Positions 35,391 through 45,571 are shown, numbered from the stretch's first letter. The stretch is 52,807 nt of DNA from Sphingobacteriales bacterium (GCA_012517435.1 JAAYUY010000193.1:1-52807), one strand, 5' to 3'. Translations and numbers: made by a program. The notes: a model not told the origin generated them from the sequence alone.

Positions 35391-37454
35391 ATGAAACACA
35401 TATTAGCTTTTGCTTTATTGCTTTTTTCTTTCAGTCTGAATCTATTTTCCCAGGAGGATAACCGGCATTTTTGCGGAACTGATCTTTATATGGAAGAGCT
35501 TTTTCAGCAATATCCACAACTGAGAGAGCAAATCCATCAGGAGAGTATTACACGTGACCTGACCCCTTACCGTATGCAGAGAAGGGAAAGTGTCAGGATT
35601 ATTCCTGTAGTCTTTCATATTATTCATCAGGGCGGTCCTGAAAACATACCGGATGAAGACATTTATGCAGTCCTGAAACGGATCAATGAAGATTTCAGAA
35701 AAATGAATGCCGATACAAATCAAATCAGGGATATTTTCAAGGGCAGGGTAGCCGATATGAATATTGAATTTCGTCTGGCTAAAATAGACCCGAACGGAAA
35801 ATGTACCAATGGTATCAACCGTATTTATTCAAACCTGACTGAAAATTCAAGAGACAACGTAAAAAACCTGATAGACTGGGACAACATGAAATACCTGAAT
35901 ATCTGGGTAGTCAAGAGCATTTACAATTCATCAGGCGTAGGTACCATACTTGGTTATTCTTATTTCCCCCAAAGTGCATTGCAGAATCCAAAGCTCGATG
36001 GTATTGTCATCAGGGCAGATGTAACCAATTATAATGGAAGAACATTGACCCATGAACTGGGACATTATTTCGGACTTCCACATACTTTTCAGGGCGGATG
36101 CGGGACAGATTGTAAAACAACAGGTGATTATATCTGTGATACCCCTCCTGTTTATGAAGATACCTATGGTTGCGATAAAACCAAGAATACCTGTCATAAT
36201 GATGTTCCTGATGAGCCCGATATGACGGAAAATCACATGGATTATACCTCCTGCAGGGTGATGTTCAGTGCAGGACAAAAGGAAGTAGTTGATTATTACC
36301 TGAATTCACAATACAGAAGTAACCTTTGGAAAGCCAGCAATCTGGCCGCCACCGGGGTAAATGATGTTCCCAATATCGCCTGCAGCCCGGTTGCCAGATT
36401 TGAAGTTCCCTATTATGCTTTTTGTACAGGAGCTCCCGTTACTGTCTTAAATAAGTCTTTAGGCCCTGATAATATGCAGTTTACATGGTATCTCCCGGGT
36501 TCTTCCAACCCTGTTTTTGACGGGAAAGAACCTGTTGTTACCTATGACCAGCCCGGAAAATATACAGTTAAACTTAAAGTGAAATCAGTTTACGGGACAG
36601 ACAGTGTTGAACAGAATGCAGCCGTAATGATTTATCCGCCTAAGGGCGAGCCGGTAACCTTTAAAGAAGGTTTTGAAGATAACAATTTTTCCAATGATTT
36701 CTGGTATGTCGATCCGGGAGCCGGTAATATTGTCTGGAAACGAACAACATCCGCAAAATTTGAAGGGAATAAATCTTTCTATCTCAATAACTTCAGCTAT
36801 TCATCCGCAGAGCGGGAGTTTTATTTTATTCTTCCTCCTTTGGATTTAAGCCAGACCCAGTCACCTTATTTATATTTTACCTATGCACATGCACGGAAAA
36901 GCGATGCCAGCAAAGACCTGCTCAGGGTTTATGTATCATCCGACTGTGGTAAAAACTGGTCGTTGCGAGATATTACCAATCAAATTAAATTGCCTACTGT
37001 AACTGATTTTTATACTACTCAGTTTATTCCTTCTGCCAGCCAGTGGAGAGAAAAATTTATCGACATCAGCAATTATCAGGGGAAAGAAAACCTGCTTGTC
37101 AAAATAGGGTTTTATGCAGCTGGAGGAAATAATATTTACATTGATAATATTAAGGTTTACAGTGCTGTATCCGTACCGGATGCTTTGAATAGTAACTTAC
37201 TCAGTATTTATCCGAATCCTGCTGATAATCAACTGAATATAAGTTATTTTAATGCTGGTGAAAAGCAATACAGTCTGCAGGTGTCTGACATGAAAGGAAA
37301 AATTGTTTATGAAACCGTGATGCAGGCAAATCAGGGAATTAATAATTATTCAGTGGATATTTCCTCTATTCAGACGGATGGCGTTTATCTCGTCAGTCTC
37401 ATCAGTGACGGGGTAATTATGAGACATAAATTATTGATATTCAGAAAGAAATAA
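35391..37454 (+). CDS. Secreted M43-family metalloprotease with PKD-like domain and T9SS sorting domain
   Basis: The 687-residue protein has a signal peptide (1-20, ending LFSQ). The catalytic zinc-binding motif HELGHYFGLPH has His221, Glu222, His225 and His231, with the Met-turn Met283 in ENHMDYTSC. This is a pappalysin/cytophagalysin-like metzincin. A PKD-like beta sandwich follows at about 330-420 (VYGTDSVEQNAAVMIYP), then a MAM/LamG-like region at about 425-585, and a T9SS C-terminal domain (IYPNPADNQLNISYF). It should be an extracellular protease. The next gene, topA, begins three bases after the stop. Confidence 0.9.
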   Translation: MKHILAFALLLFSFSLNLFSQEDNRHFCGTDLYMEELFQQYPQLREQIHQESITRDLTPYRMQRRESVRIIPVVFHIIHQGGPENIPDEDIYAVLKRINEDFRKMNADTNQIRDIFKGRVADMNIEFRLAKIDPNGKCTNGINRIYSNLTENSRDNVKNLIDWDNMKYLNIWVVKSIYNSSGVGTILGYSYFPQSALQNPKLDGIVIRADVTNYNGRTLTHELGHYFGLPHTFQGGCGTDCKTTGDYICDTPPVYEDTYGCDKTKNTCHNDVPDEPDMTENHMDYTSCRVMFSAGQKEVVDYYLNSQYRSNLWKASNLAATGVNDVPNIACSPVARFEVPYYAFCTGAPVTVLNKSLGPDNMQFTWYLPGSSNPVFDGKEPVVTYDQPGKYTVKLKVKSVYGTDSVEQNAAVMIYPPKGEPVTFKEGFEDNNFSNDFWYVDPGAGNIVWKRTTSAKFEGNKSFYLNNFSYSSAEREFYFILPPLDLSQTQSPYLYFTYAHARKSDASKDLLRVYVSSDCGKNWSLRDITNQIKLPTVTDFYTTQFIPSASQWREKFIDISNYQGKENLLVKIGFYAAGGNNIYIDNIKVYSAVSVPDALNSNLLSIYPNPADNQLNISYFNAGEKQYSLQVSDMKGKIVYETVMQANQGINNYSVDISSIQTDGVYLVSLISDGVIMRHKLLIFRKK

Positions 37455-37457
37455 AAA

Positions 37458-39773
37458 ATGAGTAAAAATCTTGTCATTGTTGAATCTCCGGCAAAAGCCA
37501 AGACCATTGAGAAATTTTTAGGAAAAGATTTTAAGGTAATGTCCTGCAACGGGCATGTCCGTGATCTTCATCCGAATGAACTATCCATTGATCTGAAGAA
37601 AAACTTTGAGCCGAAATACTTTTTGCTGAAGGAAAAAACAAAACTGATTAACGATCTGAAAAAAGCTGCCTCTGGTTCTGAAACCATTTGGCTGGCTACT
37701 GATGAAGACCGTGAAGGGGAGGCCATTTCCTGGCACCTGACTGAAGTACTGAATCTGCAAGAGGATAAAACAAAAAGGATTGTTTTTCACGAAATTACAA
37801 AGAATGCCATCCTTCATGCCATCGAAAATCCCCGTTATCTGGATTACAATCTGGTAAATGCACAACAAGCCCGCAGGGTTATCGACAGACTGGTAGGCTA
37901 TCAGGTTTCACCCATACTTTGGAAAAAGGTAAAACCCTCATTATCAGCAGGTAGGGTTCAATCAGTGGCGGTCAGGCTGATTGTAGAAAGGGAAAGGGAA
38001 ATAAATTCATTTACCCCTTCCATGTTTGTGAAGGTTTATGCTGATTTTGAATCAGTTTCGGATAAAACGATCAGGTTCAGAGCCGAATTACCTGAAAAAA
38101 TTGATGATTTAAAACTTGCAGAGAAATTTTTGAAGGAATGTATCCCATCAAAGTTTACTGTTGAGTCTGTTGAGAAAAAGCCCGGGAAAAAATCGCCACC
38201 GCCACCCTTTACTACATCAACCTTACAGCAGGAAGCCAGCCGTAAGCTTGGCTTTTCCGTATCGCAAACCATGCAACTGGCTCAGAAACTTTATGAAGCC
38301 GGACACATTACCTATATGAGAACCGATTCTGTCAGGCTTTTCGATATGGCCATTGGCGTTGCCAAAGAGGTAATTACTGAACAATTCGGGAAAGAATATT
38401 CACATACGAGAAATTTTCAGACAAAGAGCAAAGGTGCTCAGGAAGCCCATGAAGCCATCCGTCCTACTTTTTTAAATGTTAAAAGTCTGGATGCCGGGGC
38501 ACAGGAAAAGAAATTGTATGAATTGATCTGGAAACGTACCATTGCCTCACAGATGTCGGATGCCCGGATAGAAAAAACCACCGTCAAAATAAATGTATCT
38601 GAAAGCAAAAGACAATTTGTAGCCAACGGGGAAGTCTTGTTGTTTGATGGTTTTCTCAAATTGTATGTCGAATCGGAGGATGATGAAAATCCTGAAAACG
38701 GAACGGCAGTGCTTCCGGCCCTGAAAACGGGGGAAAATCTCATCATGATCGAAGCGCTTGCAGCCGAACGTTATACAAAACCACCGGTACGTTACAACGA
38801 AGCCATGCTGGTCAAAAAGTTGGAAGAGCTTGGTATTGGCAGGCCTTCTACTTATGCTCCGACTATTTCCACTATCATGAAAAGGGAATACATTATCAAG
38901 GGAAATGTAAAAGGGAAGGAGAGGACTTACCATCAGCTTGTGTTAAAAGATAAGACCATCAGAGAAGAAAAGAAGTCGGAGATCTATGGTTTTGAAAAAG
39001 GGAAACTGCTTCCTTCACCTGTTGGTGTAATGGTCAACGACTTTCTGGTGGAGCATTTTAAAAACATCATGGATTATCATTTTACTGCTAATATTGAGGA
39101 TGAATTCGATAAAATTGCCGAGGGATCACTCGAATGGCGGAAAATGATTGAGCTGTTTTACAAAGACTTTACCCCGGTAGTCGAAACAGCCAGCAAGGTT
39201 TTGTTTAAATCTTCATTTGAACGATTAATAGGTGTTGATCCTGCTACCGGTAAAAAGGTATATGCCAAATCGGGGAAGTATGGCCCTTACGTCCAGCTTG
39301 GTGAATCAAATGATAAGGAGAAAGCTAAAAATGCACCTATGAAAAAAGGTCAGCTTCCGGAAAGTATTTCACTGGAAGAAGCACTCGAATTGTTTAAGAT
39401 TCCACGTGTATTGGGAGAATATGAAGGAAAGCCGGTAACGGTAAATATTGGCAGATTCGGGCCTTATCTCGAATATAACGCAAAAAATATTTCCCTCCCA
39501 CGGAAATACGATCCCTATTCAGTTGAACTTAATGATGCCATTCAGGTGATTTTATCGAAGCAGGATAATGAATCTGAACCAAAATCCCTGACTTTTATGC
39601 ATGAAGGTGAGGAAATGAAGATTTTGCGGGGAAGGTTCGGCCCGTATATCTCTTTTAAAAAGAAGAACTATAAGATTCCCCGTGGAAAAGATTACCGCTC
39701 ATTGACACTGGCAGAATGCCTTCAGATCATCAATGAAGCCGTTGAAAAGCAAAAGACTTCATCAGAAAAATAG
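37458..39773 (+). CDS. topA: DNA topoisomerase I
   Basis: TopA relaxes negative supercoils by single-strand passage. The 771-residue protein starts with the Toprim segment (VIVESPAKAKTIEKFLG; DEDREGEAISWHL near 80-92). The catalytic Tyr286 is in ITYMRTDSVR. The C-terminal third carries topoisomerase C-terminal repeats, seen as GKYGPYVQLGE, GRFGPYLEYN and GRFGPYISFK motifs, instead of C4 zinc fingers, as in many Bacteroidota enzymes. It starts three bases after the M43 protease stop, so co-transcription is possible despite unrelated roles. A weak terminator-like hairpin follows. Confidence 0.96.
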   Translation: MSKNLVIVESPAKAKTIEKFLGKDFKVMSCNGHVRDLHPNELSIDLKKNFEPKYFLLKEKTKLINDLKKAASGSETIWLATDEDREGEAISWHLTEVLNLQEDKTKRIVFHEITKNAILHAIENPRYLDYNLVNAQQARRVIDRLVGYQVSPILWKKVKPSLSAGRVQSVAVRLIVEREREINSFTPSMFVKVYADFESVSDKTIRFRAELPEKIDDLKLAEKFLKECIPSKFTVESVEKKPGKKSPPPPFTTSTLQQEASRKLGFSVSQTMQLAQKLYEAGHITYMRTDSVRLFDMAIGVAKEVITEQFGKEYSHTRNFQTKSKGAQEAHEAIRPTFLNVKSLDAGAQEKKLYELIWKRTIASQMSDARIEKTTVKINVSESKRQFVANGEVLLFDGFLKLYVESEDDENPENGTAVLPALKTGENLIMIEALAAERYTKPPVRYNEAMLVKKLEELGIGRPSTYAPTISTIMKREYIIKGNVKGKERTYHQLVLKDKTIREEKKSEIYGFEKGKLLPSPVGVMVNDFLVEHFKNIMDYHFTANIEDEFDKIAEGSLEWRKMIELFYKDFTPVVETASKVLFKSSFERLIGVDPATGKKVYAKSGKYGPYVQLGESNDKEKAKNAPMKKGQLPESISLEEALELFKIPRVLGEYEGKPVTVNIGRFGPYLEYNAKNISLPRKYDPYSVELNDAIQVILSKQDNESEPKSLTFMHEGEEMKILRGRFGPYISFKKKNYKIPRGKDYRSLTLAECLQIINEAVEKQKTSSEK

Positions 39774-39798
39774 TTTTTGGTATTTTACTGTTTATTTG

Positions 39799-39820
39799 AA
39801 AAAGCTTTAGTGCTTTTTTT
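39799..39820 (+). terminator. Weak terminator-like hairpin after topA
   Basis: AAAAAGC (39799-39805) pairs with GCTTTTT (39812-39818) around a six-base loop and continues as a T run. The stem is AT-rich, so strength is uncertain. Confidence 0.5.
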
Positions 39821-39830
39821 CTTTTCAGCT

Positions 39831-39838
39831 TATCTTTG
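39831..39838 (+). promoter_or_regulatory. Candidate -7 box for the PBP4-type gene
   Basis: TATCTTTG matches TAnnTTTG and lies 24 bases before the ATG at 39863, just after the topA hairpin. Confidence 0.5.
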
Positions 39839-39862
39839 TATGGGTAAAATAATTTTTATCTG

Positions 39863-41398
39863 ATGAAAAAAATCGTTGCGGCCATTATTATTCTTTTTTG
39901 TTTCTTTTTTTCGGGGAATCATATACTTGCTCCCGATAACAATTCCCAAAAGGAAAGGCTCAGCCCAAGAGATAAATTTGAATATTCCGCAGATTTACAA
40001 TCAGTTATAAATGATTTTGCTGGTCAGGGGAAGCTTGAAAATGCTTCCATCGGAATCAGTATTTATGATCTTTCTTCAGCCAGTTTTATTGCTGAATATA
40101 ATCCCGTTGTTTCTCTTGTTCCGGCCTCTGTAATGAAAATTATTACGACAGCAGCCGCGCTTGAATTACTTGGAAAAGACACTGTTTTCAACACAGAAAT
40201 TTATTATTCCGGGAGTATTAATCCTCAATCCAAAATACTGACGGGTGACCTGATTATCAGGGGAGGAGGAGATCCTTGTCTGGGATCCCAGGCATTTAAA
40301 AACTATTATTACCAACCGGATTTTCTTGAAAAATGGGCTGAAGCGGTTAAAAATGCAGGTATTGAACATATTACCGGAAACATTATTGCCGATGCTTCTG
40401 TTTTTGATGATGAAAATGTGCCTTCCAACTGGAATTGGGTGGATATTCCTGCCTATTATGGCACACCGGCCTTTGGACTTTCAGTCTATGACAATCAGTT
40501 TGTGCTGAATTTCAGTCCTAAACGAAAAGGCAGGTATAAAGTGCATCCGGATAGCATGAATCCTGTTATTCCTGATTTATATGTGGAAAACAGAATCAGG
40601 GCAGATACAAAGGAAGAAAAATACCTTGATTTTGTTGGGGTATATTACTCAAATCAGCGGATTATCAAAGGCAATCTCTCAAAAATATCAGGAACGCTTG
40701 AGTTGAAAGGCAGTATTCCCGATCCTCCGTATCTGATTGGATATCAGTTGAGAACAAAACTTCAGGAGAAGGGCATCAGCATTACAGGTGATGTCGTAAC
40801 CTCAAGAATGTATTTAGCTGAGAATAAACCACTTCCTGCTGAAAAGAAACTTATTTGTACGACAAATTCACCGCCACTTGCTGAAATAGTCAGGCGCACC
40901 AATATGTTTAGCATTAATCTGTATGCCGAACATTTGCTGAATCATATCGGGTATTTCAAATCCGGTCTTGGCAGTACCAAAGCAGGCGTAAAATCTCTTC
41001 TTTCTTATTATGAATCAAAAGGTTACGATACAAAAGGGGTTAATATATGTGATGGCAGTGGTCTGTCAAGTAACAATACCCTCACTGCCCGTTTTATTGT
41101 TAAAGTTCTGGCCGGTATGTCCGGGAACAAACCTGTTCAGGTGGCATTTTACCAGTCTTTGCCTGTTTCCGGTAGTTCAGGAACATTGCGTTCGTTTTGC
41201 AACGGAACTGTAGCTGAAGGAAAAATTCATGCAAAATCCGGCACTATGTCAAGGGTGAAATGTTATGCAGGATACATGGAAGTCAAATCGGGCAAAACCA
41301 TTGCTTTTGCCGTGATGGTCAATAACTTTTCAACTGGCTCCGACACCGTCAATGCCTTACTGGCTCAGCTTATGGTCAATATTTATAATAATTATTAG
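39863..41398 (+). CDS. dacB: D-alanyl-D-alanine carboxypeptidase/endopeptidase (PBP4, S13 family)
   Basis: The 511-residue exported enzyme trims or cleaves peptidoglycan cross-links in the periplasm. A hydrophobic N-terminus (4-18) serves as signal. The serine peptidase motifs of the S13 family are visible: SxxK with Ser89 and Lys92 (PASVMK), an SxN element in SGLSSNN in the C-terminal third, and KSG in HAKSGTM. The inserted domain between the first two motifs is typical of PBP4. It has its own promoter-like box and is followed 74 bases later by the MuiA-like gene. Confidence 0.9.
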   Translation: MKKIVAAIIILFCFFFSGNHILAPDNNSQKERLSPRDKFEYSADLQSVINDFAGQGKLENASIGISIYDLSSASFIAEYNPVVSLVPASVMKIITTAAALELLGKDTVFNTEIYYSGSINPQSKILTGDLIIRGGGDPCLGSQAFKNYYYQPDFLEKWAEAVKNAGIEHITGNIIADASVFDDENVPSNWNWVDIPAYYGTPAFGLSVYDNQFVLNFSPKRKGRYKVHPDSMNPVIPDLYVENRIRADTKEEKYLDFVGVYYSNQRIIKGNLSKISGTLELKGSIPDPPYLIGYQLRTKLQEKGISITGDVVTSRMYLAENKPLPAEKKLICTTNSPPLAEIVRRTNMFSINLYAEHLLNHIGYFKSGLGSTKAGVKSLLSYYESKGYDTKGVNICDGSGLSSNNTLTARFIVKVLAGMSGNKPVQVAFYQSLPVSGSSGTLRSFCNGTVAEGKIHAKSGTMSRVKCYAGYMEVKSGKTIAFAVMVNNFSTGSDTVNALLAQLMVNIYNNY

Positions 41399-41472
41399 GT
41401 GGCTTATGGATTTTTATCAGTCATTGCATCATTAGAGTCGTTAATCATTTTATCAAATAAAAAATCAATACC

Positions 41473-43092
41473 ATGAAGAATGTTATTTTAATCAGTGTGC
41501 TTGCCCTAATTTGTTCATTTTCGGGTAATGCTGAAGAAAAAAAGGTAAGTTCAAAAATTACTACCGTAACGATTTATCAGCAAAACGCAAAAATTACCAG
41601 AACGGCTGCGGTAACTTTACCAGCTGGTTCATCAGTCATTGTTTTTCAAGGACTTGAAACGATGATTCAGACTCCGAGTATTCAGGTCAAAATGAGCAGG
41701 GAAGTCAGGTTATTGTCAGCAGGTTTTCAGCTAAACTATCTGCAGGACAAAAAAAACTCTGCTGAATATGCTGTTTTGGCCGATTCGCTGGACTTGCTGA
41801 AATATCAGATAGGGTGGATAGACGAACAAATTGTAGTTCTGGACGGAGAAGCAAGGTTAATTTCTGAGAATCAGAAACTTGGAGGATCACAGCAAGGAGT
41901 TACAGTAACTGAATTGAAAGCGTTGGCTTTGTGGTACAGTCAACGTATGGGTGAAATCAGAAAAAGTATATTTGACCTGAAAAAGAAGAAAGATGATCTG
42001 AATAAAATTAAATCAAGGATTCAGAACCAGCTAAACAATATGAATGCTGTCAAAACCACTACAACCGGAGAAATTCTTGTCGAAGTAACAGCATCTGCAG
42101 CAGTTACAGCTGAATTTGAGATTTCCTACATCGTTACAGGTGTTAATTGGGTCCCTTTGTACGACATTCGGTCTGAAGGAACCGACAAGCCTGTCAGGCT
42201 GGTTTATAAGGCAAGTGTTACGCAAATGACGGGTGTCGAATGGAAAAATGTTCAAATCAGGATATCCACCGGTAATCCGAATGCCAACAACAGCCGGCCG
42301 GTGCTTAATCCTCGTTATCTCTATGTGTATCAACCCACACTGTATGAAACCAAAGCTGTTACCGCAGCCAAACCATCTGCTAAAAATATGTATGCTGAAG
42401 AAGCTGCCCCTGCCGAAGATTTGAAAAGAGCTGAAGCTGCTTCTCCCGATTATAATTACGTTACAATGGATGTGGTTGAAAACCAGCTAAATATCGAATT
42501 TAAAGTGGAAGAAGCCTATACCATCCCTTCTGACGGTAAACCCCATCTGGTTACCATGACCGAATTTGAGATTCCCGCCATTTATGAATATCATACCGTC
42601 CCCATACTGGATAACGGAGCCTTTCTGCTGGCCAAACTAACCGACTGGGGAAAATATAATTTACTTCCGGGAAATGCCAATATTTTCTTTGAAAACAACT
42701 ATATAGGCCAGTCTTATATCAATCCAAAGGTAACCTACGATACTTTACTGCTATCGTTTGGCAGAGATGAGAAAATTGTCGTTACCCGTGAAAAAGTGTT
42801 TAAGGAAAGTTCTGTCAATACCAGTTTGGGGACAACCAAACATGTCAATGTGTTTGAAATCACTATCCGTAATACCAAGTCAAAAGCCATCACCATCGAT
42901 CTGCTCGATCAGATTCCGTTATCGAACATGAAAGATGTGATTGTTGAACTGATTGACAGAGGAAATGCAGAGTACAGTGATAAAATCGGCAAACTATCGT
43001 GGTTGCTCACCATTCAACCCAATGAAACAAAAAAAATCAGGTTTTCCTACTCCGTAAAACATCCGAAAGATTTGATTGTGGAAGGAATCTGA
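41473..43092 (+). CDS. MuiA-like protein (DUF4139/DUF4140)
   Basis: The 539-residue protein has a signal peptide (1-20, SGNA). The N-terminal domain shows TVTIYQQNAKITRTAAVTL and VFQGLE, typical of DUF4140. A coiled-coil region around 130-200 follows, then the DUF4139 core with ITGVNWVPLYDIR-like sequence (here VTGVNWVPLYDIR) near 222. The family is named after mucoidy inhibitor A, but its biochemical role is not established. It is predicted periplasmic or surface-located. A lipoprotein gene follows 88 bases downstream with no clear promoter box between. Confidence 0.85.
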   Translation: MKNVILISVLALICSFSGNAEEKKVSSKITTVTIYQQNAKITRTAAVTLPAGSSVIVFQGLETMIQTPSIQVKMSREVRLLSAGFQLNYLQDKKNSAEYAVLADSLDLLKYQIGWIDEQIVVLDGEARLISENQKLGGSQQGVTVTELKALALWYSQRMGEIRKSIFDLKKKKDDLNKIKSRIQNQLNNMNAVKTTTTGEILVEVTASAAVTAEFEISYIVTGVNWVPLYDIRSEGTDKPVRLVYKASVTQMTGVEWKNVQIRISTGNPNANNSRPVLNPRYLYVYQPTLYETKAVTAAKPSAKNMYAEEAAPAEDLKRAEAASPDYNYVTMDVVENQLNIEFKVEEAYTIPSDGKPHLVTMTEFEIPAIYEYHTVPILDNGAFLLAKLTDWGKYNLLPGNANIFFENNYIGQSYINPKVTYDTLLLSFGRDEKIVVTREKVFKESSVNTSLGTTKHVNVFEITIRNTKSKAITIDLLDQIPLSNMKDVIVELIDRGNAEYSDKIGKLSWLLTIQPNETKKIRFSYSVKHPKDLIVEGI

Positions 43093-43180
43093 AACAGGGA
43101 TGGAACCTTTTACCAGTTGTTTCAATTAAACCATGATGAATAAATTAAGTCAAAGTTTTCAAAGTTTAACCCTTAAAATA

Positions 43181-44011
43181 ATGAACATGAAAAAGAGTTT
43201 GAATTTATTGCTGGTTATTTTTGCTGCAGGAATAACAGCCTTCTACCTGAATTCGTGCGATCAGGAAGCACGCGACAACGACACCAGTGTGGCATATGAC
43301 AATGGCCTTGCTGAGCAGATTTTCAGCGATGTCAAAGCTATATCCGATCAGGCATCTTCCGGACAGTTGACTACTTTTATCCCTGATTATCAGGAAGGTT
43401 TGCTGAGTGGTTGTGCTACCGTTACGCTGGACAATACTTCCACACCCAAAAAGATTACTGTTGACTTTGGTTCGGCCAATTGTCTATGTAATGACCAGCG
43501 TACCAGAAGGGGAAAAATCATCATCACCTATACGGGAGCTTACCGCGATTCAGGAACCGTGATAAATATCAGCTTTGAAGATTATTATGTTAATGATAAT
43601 CAGGTTCTTGGAGTGAAAACAATTACCAACAACGGTACAAATTCTTCCGGCCATCTGAATTACACGGTTGTGGTGGATGGAAAAATCAAAAAGGCAGACG
43701 GAGATTCCATCATCTGGAAATCAACCCGAAATAATGAATGGATAGAAGGTTCTGCTACACCTGCACTACTGGATGATGTATATCTGATTACCGGAAATGC
43801 CAGCGGTGTTTCTGCCAGTGGACTCCCGTTTACTGTGACCATTACCAAGGCATTACGCAAAGAAATAGGCTTTAAACATTTTGTCAGCGGAACCATTGAG
43901 ATTGAACCACAGGGTAAGTTTAAGCGGATTCTTGATTACGGAGACGGAACCCGCGACAACAAAGCTACCGTTACTATCAACAACCGCACATTTGACATTA
44001 TACTGTACTGA
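43181..44011 (+). CDS. Hypothetical lipoprotein
   Basis: The start is taken at ATG 43181 (or 43187), because these give a standard signal: MNMKKS, a hydrophobic stretch, then YLNSC with the lipid-modified Cys near residue 26. An earlier ATG at 43133 would put sixteen extra residues before the signal. The mature part of about 250 residues is rich in beta strands with Thr/Asn/Gly repeats and conserved Cys residues (LLSGCATVTL; NCLCNDQRTRRGKIIITYTGAY). I do not recognise a named family. It follows the MuiA-like gene and is ended by a strong terminator. Confidence 0.7.
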   Translation: MNMKKSLNLLLVIFAAGITAFYLNSCDQEARDNDTSVAYDNGLAEQIFSDVKAISDQASSGQLTTFIPDYQEGLLSGCATVTLDNTSTPKKITVDFGSANCLCNDQRTRRGKIIITYTGAYRDSGTVINISFEDYYVNDNQVLGVKTITNNGTNSSGHLNYTVVVDGKIKKADGDSIIWKSTRNNEWIEGSATPALLDDVYLITGNASGVSASGLPFTVTITKALRKEIGFKHFVSGTIEIEPQGKFKRILDYGDGTRDNKATVTINNRTFDIILY

Positions 44012-44032
44012 TTTTCATTATTATACAATTAG

Positions 44033-44073
44033 AATCCCGTCAGTGATTTTAACAATTACTGGCGGGATTTTTA
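44033..44073 (+). terminator. Strong Rho-independent terminator after the lipoprotein gene
   Basis: A 16-base stem (44033-44048 with 44054-44069) with two wobble pairs and a five-base loop is followed by T-rich sequence. It sits 22 bases after the stop. Confidence 0.88.
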
Positions 44074-44108
44074 TTTTCTGAAAAAAAAATTGTTATGGAC
44101 TAAAAAAC

Positions 44109-44116
44109 TATATTTG
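44109..44116 (+). promoter_or_regulatory. Candidate -7 box for the proline dehydrogenase operon
   Basis: TATATTTG matches TAnnTTTG exactly. A TTG at 44090-44092 sits 16 bases upstream. The ATG is 38 bases downstream. Confidence 0.5.
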
Positions 44117-44153
44117 CCTCAAATCTGAAAGTTGAAACAAAAAATGTAAAGTT

Positions 44154-45065
44154 ATGTTTAATAAATTAGTAGCAGGCTTACTCCCTTACATGCCTAAAGA
44201 TTTTGTATGGCTCTTTTCAAAAAGATATATTGCCGGTAAAACCCTTGAGGATGCTATCCGTGTATCAAAAGAGCTGAATGAAAAAGGGATCATGGTAACC
44301 ATTGATGTCCTTGGTGAGTTCATAAAGAATCTGGACGAAGCCGAAAGGAATAAAAAGGAATACCTCGAAGTGATTGAAACCGTTGAAAAACACGGAATTA
44401 ATGGAAATTACTCCCTGAAACCTACCATGTTCGGTTTGTTGATTGACAAGGAAATCTGTTATCAGCATATCAGGGAAATCGTGGCAAAAGCTGCTTCCTA
44501 CAATAATTTCATCCGTATTGACATGGAAGACAGCCAATGTACAGACCTTGAAATTGAACTGTACAGGAAAGTTAAAAAGGAATTTCCTGCAAATGTCGGA
44601 CTGGTCGTACAGGCTTACCTGAAAAGGACGCTGAATGACCTGAAAAACCTTATGGATATTCATACCGATGAAAATCCTCTGAACTACAGGCTTTGCAAAG
44701 GAATTTATGTTGAGCCCAAAGAAATTGCCTACAAGGATCATGACGAAATCAACCGGCATTTTCTGGAAGACCTTGAATTTATGTTCCAGAACCATGTTTA
44801 TCCGGGTATTGCTACCCACGACAAGTTTCTTGTGGAAGGGGCATACAAACTCATTGAAAAATATAATGTTCCCAAAGACAAATATGAGTTTCAGATGTTG
44901 TATGGGGTAACACCCGAACTCAGACAATCCATTGTGGAAAAAGGCCACCGTATGAGGGTATATGTTCCTTACGGAGAACAATGGTTTGCATATTCCACCA
45001 GAAGGCTGAAGGAAAATCCACGCATGGCCTGGTTGATTATCAGGGCTTTGTTTGTCAGAGGCTGA
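44154..45065 (+). CDS. Proline dehydrogenase
   Basis: The 303-residue protein is a monofunctional FAD-dependent proline dehydrogenase, oxidising proline to pyrroline-5-carboxylate in the first step of proline catabolism. Recognisable elements are IDMEDSQCTD near 122-131, RLCKGIYVEP near 180, ATHDKFLVEG, FQMLYGVTPELR near 246, and the C-terminal VYVPYGEQWFAYSTRRLKENP, which carries the substrate-carboxylate arginines. The length matches stand-alone PRODH. A deaminase gene starts 29 bases downstream and a cupin gene follows, so the three may be one operon. Confidence 0.93.
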   Translation: MFNKLVAGLLPYMPKDFVWLFSKRYIAGKTLEDAIRVSKELNEKGIMVTIDVLGEFIKNLDEAERNKKEYLEVIETVEKHGINGNYSLKPTMFGLLIDKEICYQHIREIVAKAASYNNFIRIDMEDSQCTDLEIELYRKVKKEFPANVGLVVQAYLKRTLNDLKNLMDIHTDENPLNYRLCKGIYVEPKEIAYKDHDEINRHFLEDLEFMFQNHVYPGIATHDKFLVEGAYKLIEKYNVPKDKYEFQMLYGVTPELRQSIVEKGHRMRVYVPYGEQWFAYSTRRLKENPRMAWLIIRALFVRG

Positions 45066-45094
45066 ATTTTATTTTTCTGAATTACTCAGGTTTT

Positions 45095-45568
45095 ATGGTT
45101 AATCAGGCTGATTTTATATCTGTAGCTGTTCGTGAAGCCATGAATGGTATTCAGAAAGGGCATGGCGGACCGTTTGGTGCAGTCATAGTAAAAGACGGGA
45201 AAATTATCTCCAAAGCACATAATGAGGTGGTCAAACGCAATGACCCTACTGCTCACGCTGAAGTCCTTGCTATCAGGAAAGCAGGAATTAAGACAGGGAG
45301 TTTTCATCTGGAAGGCTGCTCAATCTATTCTACCTGCGAACCTTGTCCGATGTGCCTTTCAGCTATTCTATGGGCAAGAATTGACCAATGTTATTATGTT
45401 TGTTCCCGTCAGGATGCTGAAAACATTGGTTTTGATGACAATCGTTTTTATGAGTTTTTAAATGGCCATGGAAATCTGGCTGATTTTAAACTGCTGAAAA
45501 TAGACCATCGGGAATGTCTGCATTTGTTTGATACCTATAAATCATTAAAAAACAAGATTTTATACTGA
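45095..45568 (+). CDS. Nucleoside/guanine deaminase-like protein
   Basis: ATG 45095 gives a 157-residue protein; a longer frame from 44981 would overlap proline dehydrogenase. It is a zinc cytidine/deoxycytidylate deaminase-fold enzyme with HAEVLAIR and CEPCPMCLSAI. GGPFGAVIV near the start and NIGFDDNRFYE in the C-terminal part resemble guanine deaminase of the GuaD type more than TadA. The expected reaction is guanine to xanthine, but adenosine deaminase activity cannot be excluded. It sits between proline dehydrogenase and a WbuC cupin, with a three-base gap to the latter. Confidence 0.75.
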   Translation: MVNQADFISVAVREAMNGIQKGHGGPFGAVIVKDGKIISKAHNEVVKRNDPTAHAEVLAIRKAGIKTGSFHLEGCSIYSTCEPCPMCLSAILWARIDQCYYVCSRQDAENIGFDDNRFYEFLNGHGNLADFKLLKIDHRECLHLFDTYKSLKNKILY

Positions 45569-45571
45569 AGA

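Noticed and set aside
44265-44981. Minus-strand frame (238 codons) opposite proline dehydrogenase
   Set aside because: It is antisense to a well-supported enzyme gene and its translation is low-complexity Phe/Ile/Val-rich sequence without motifs.
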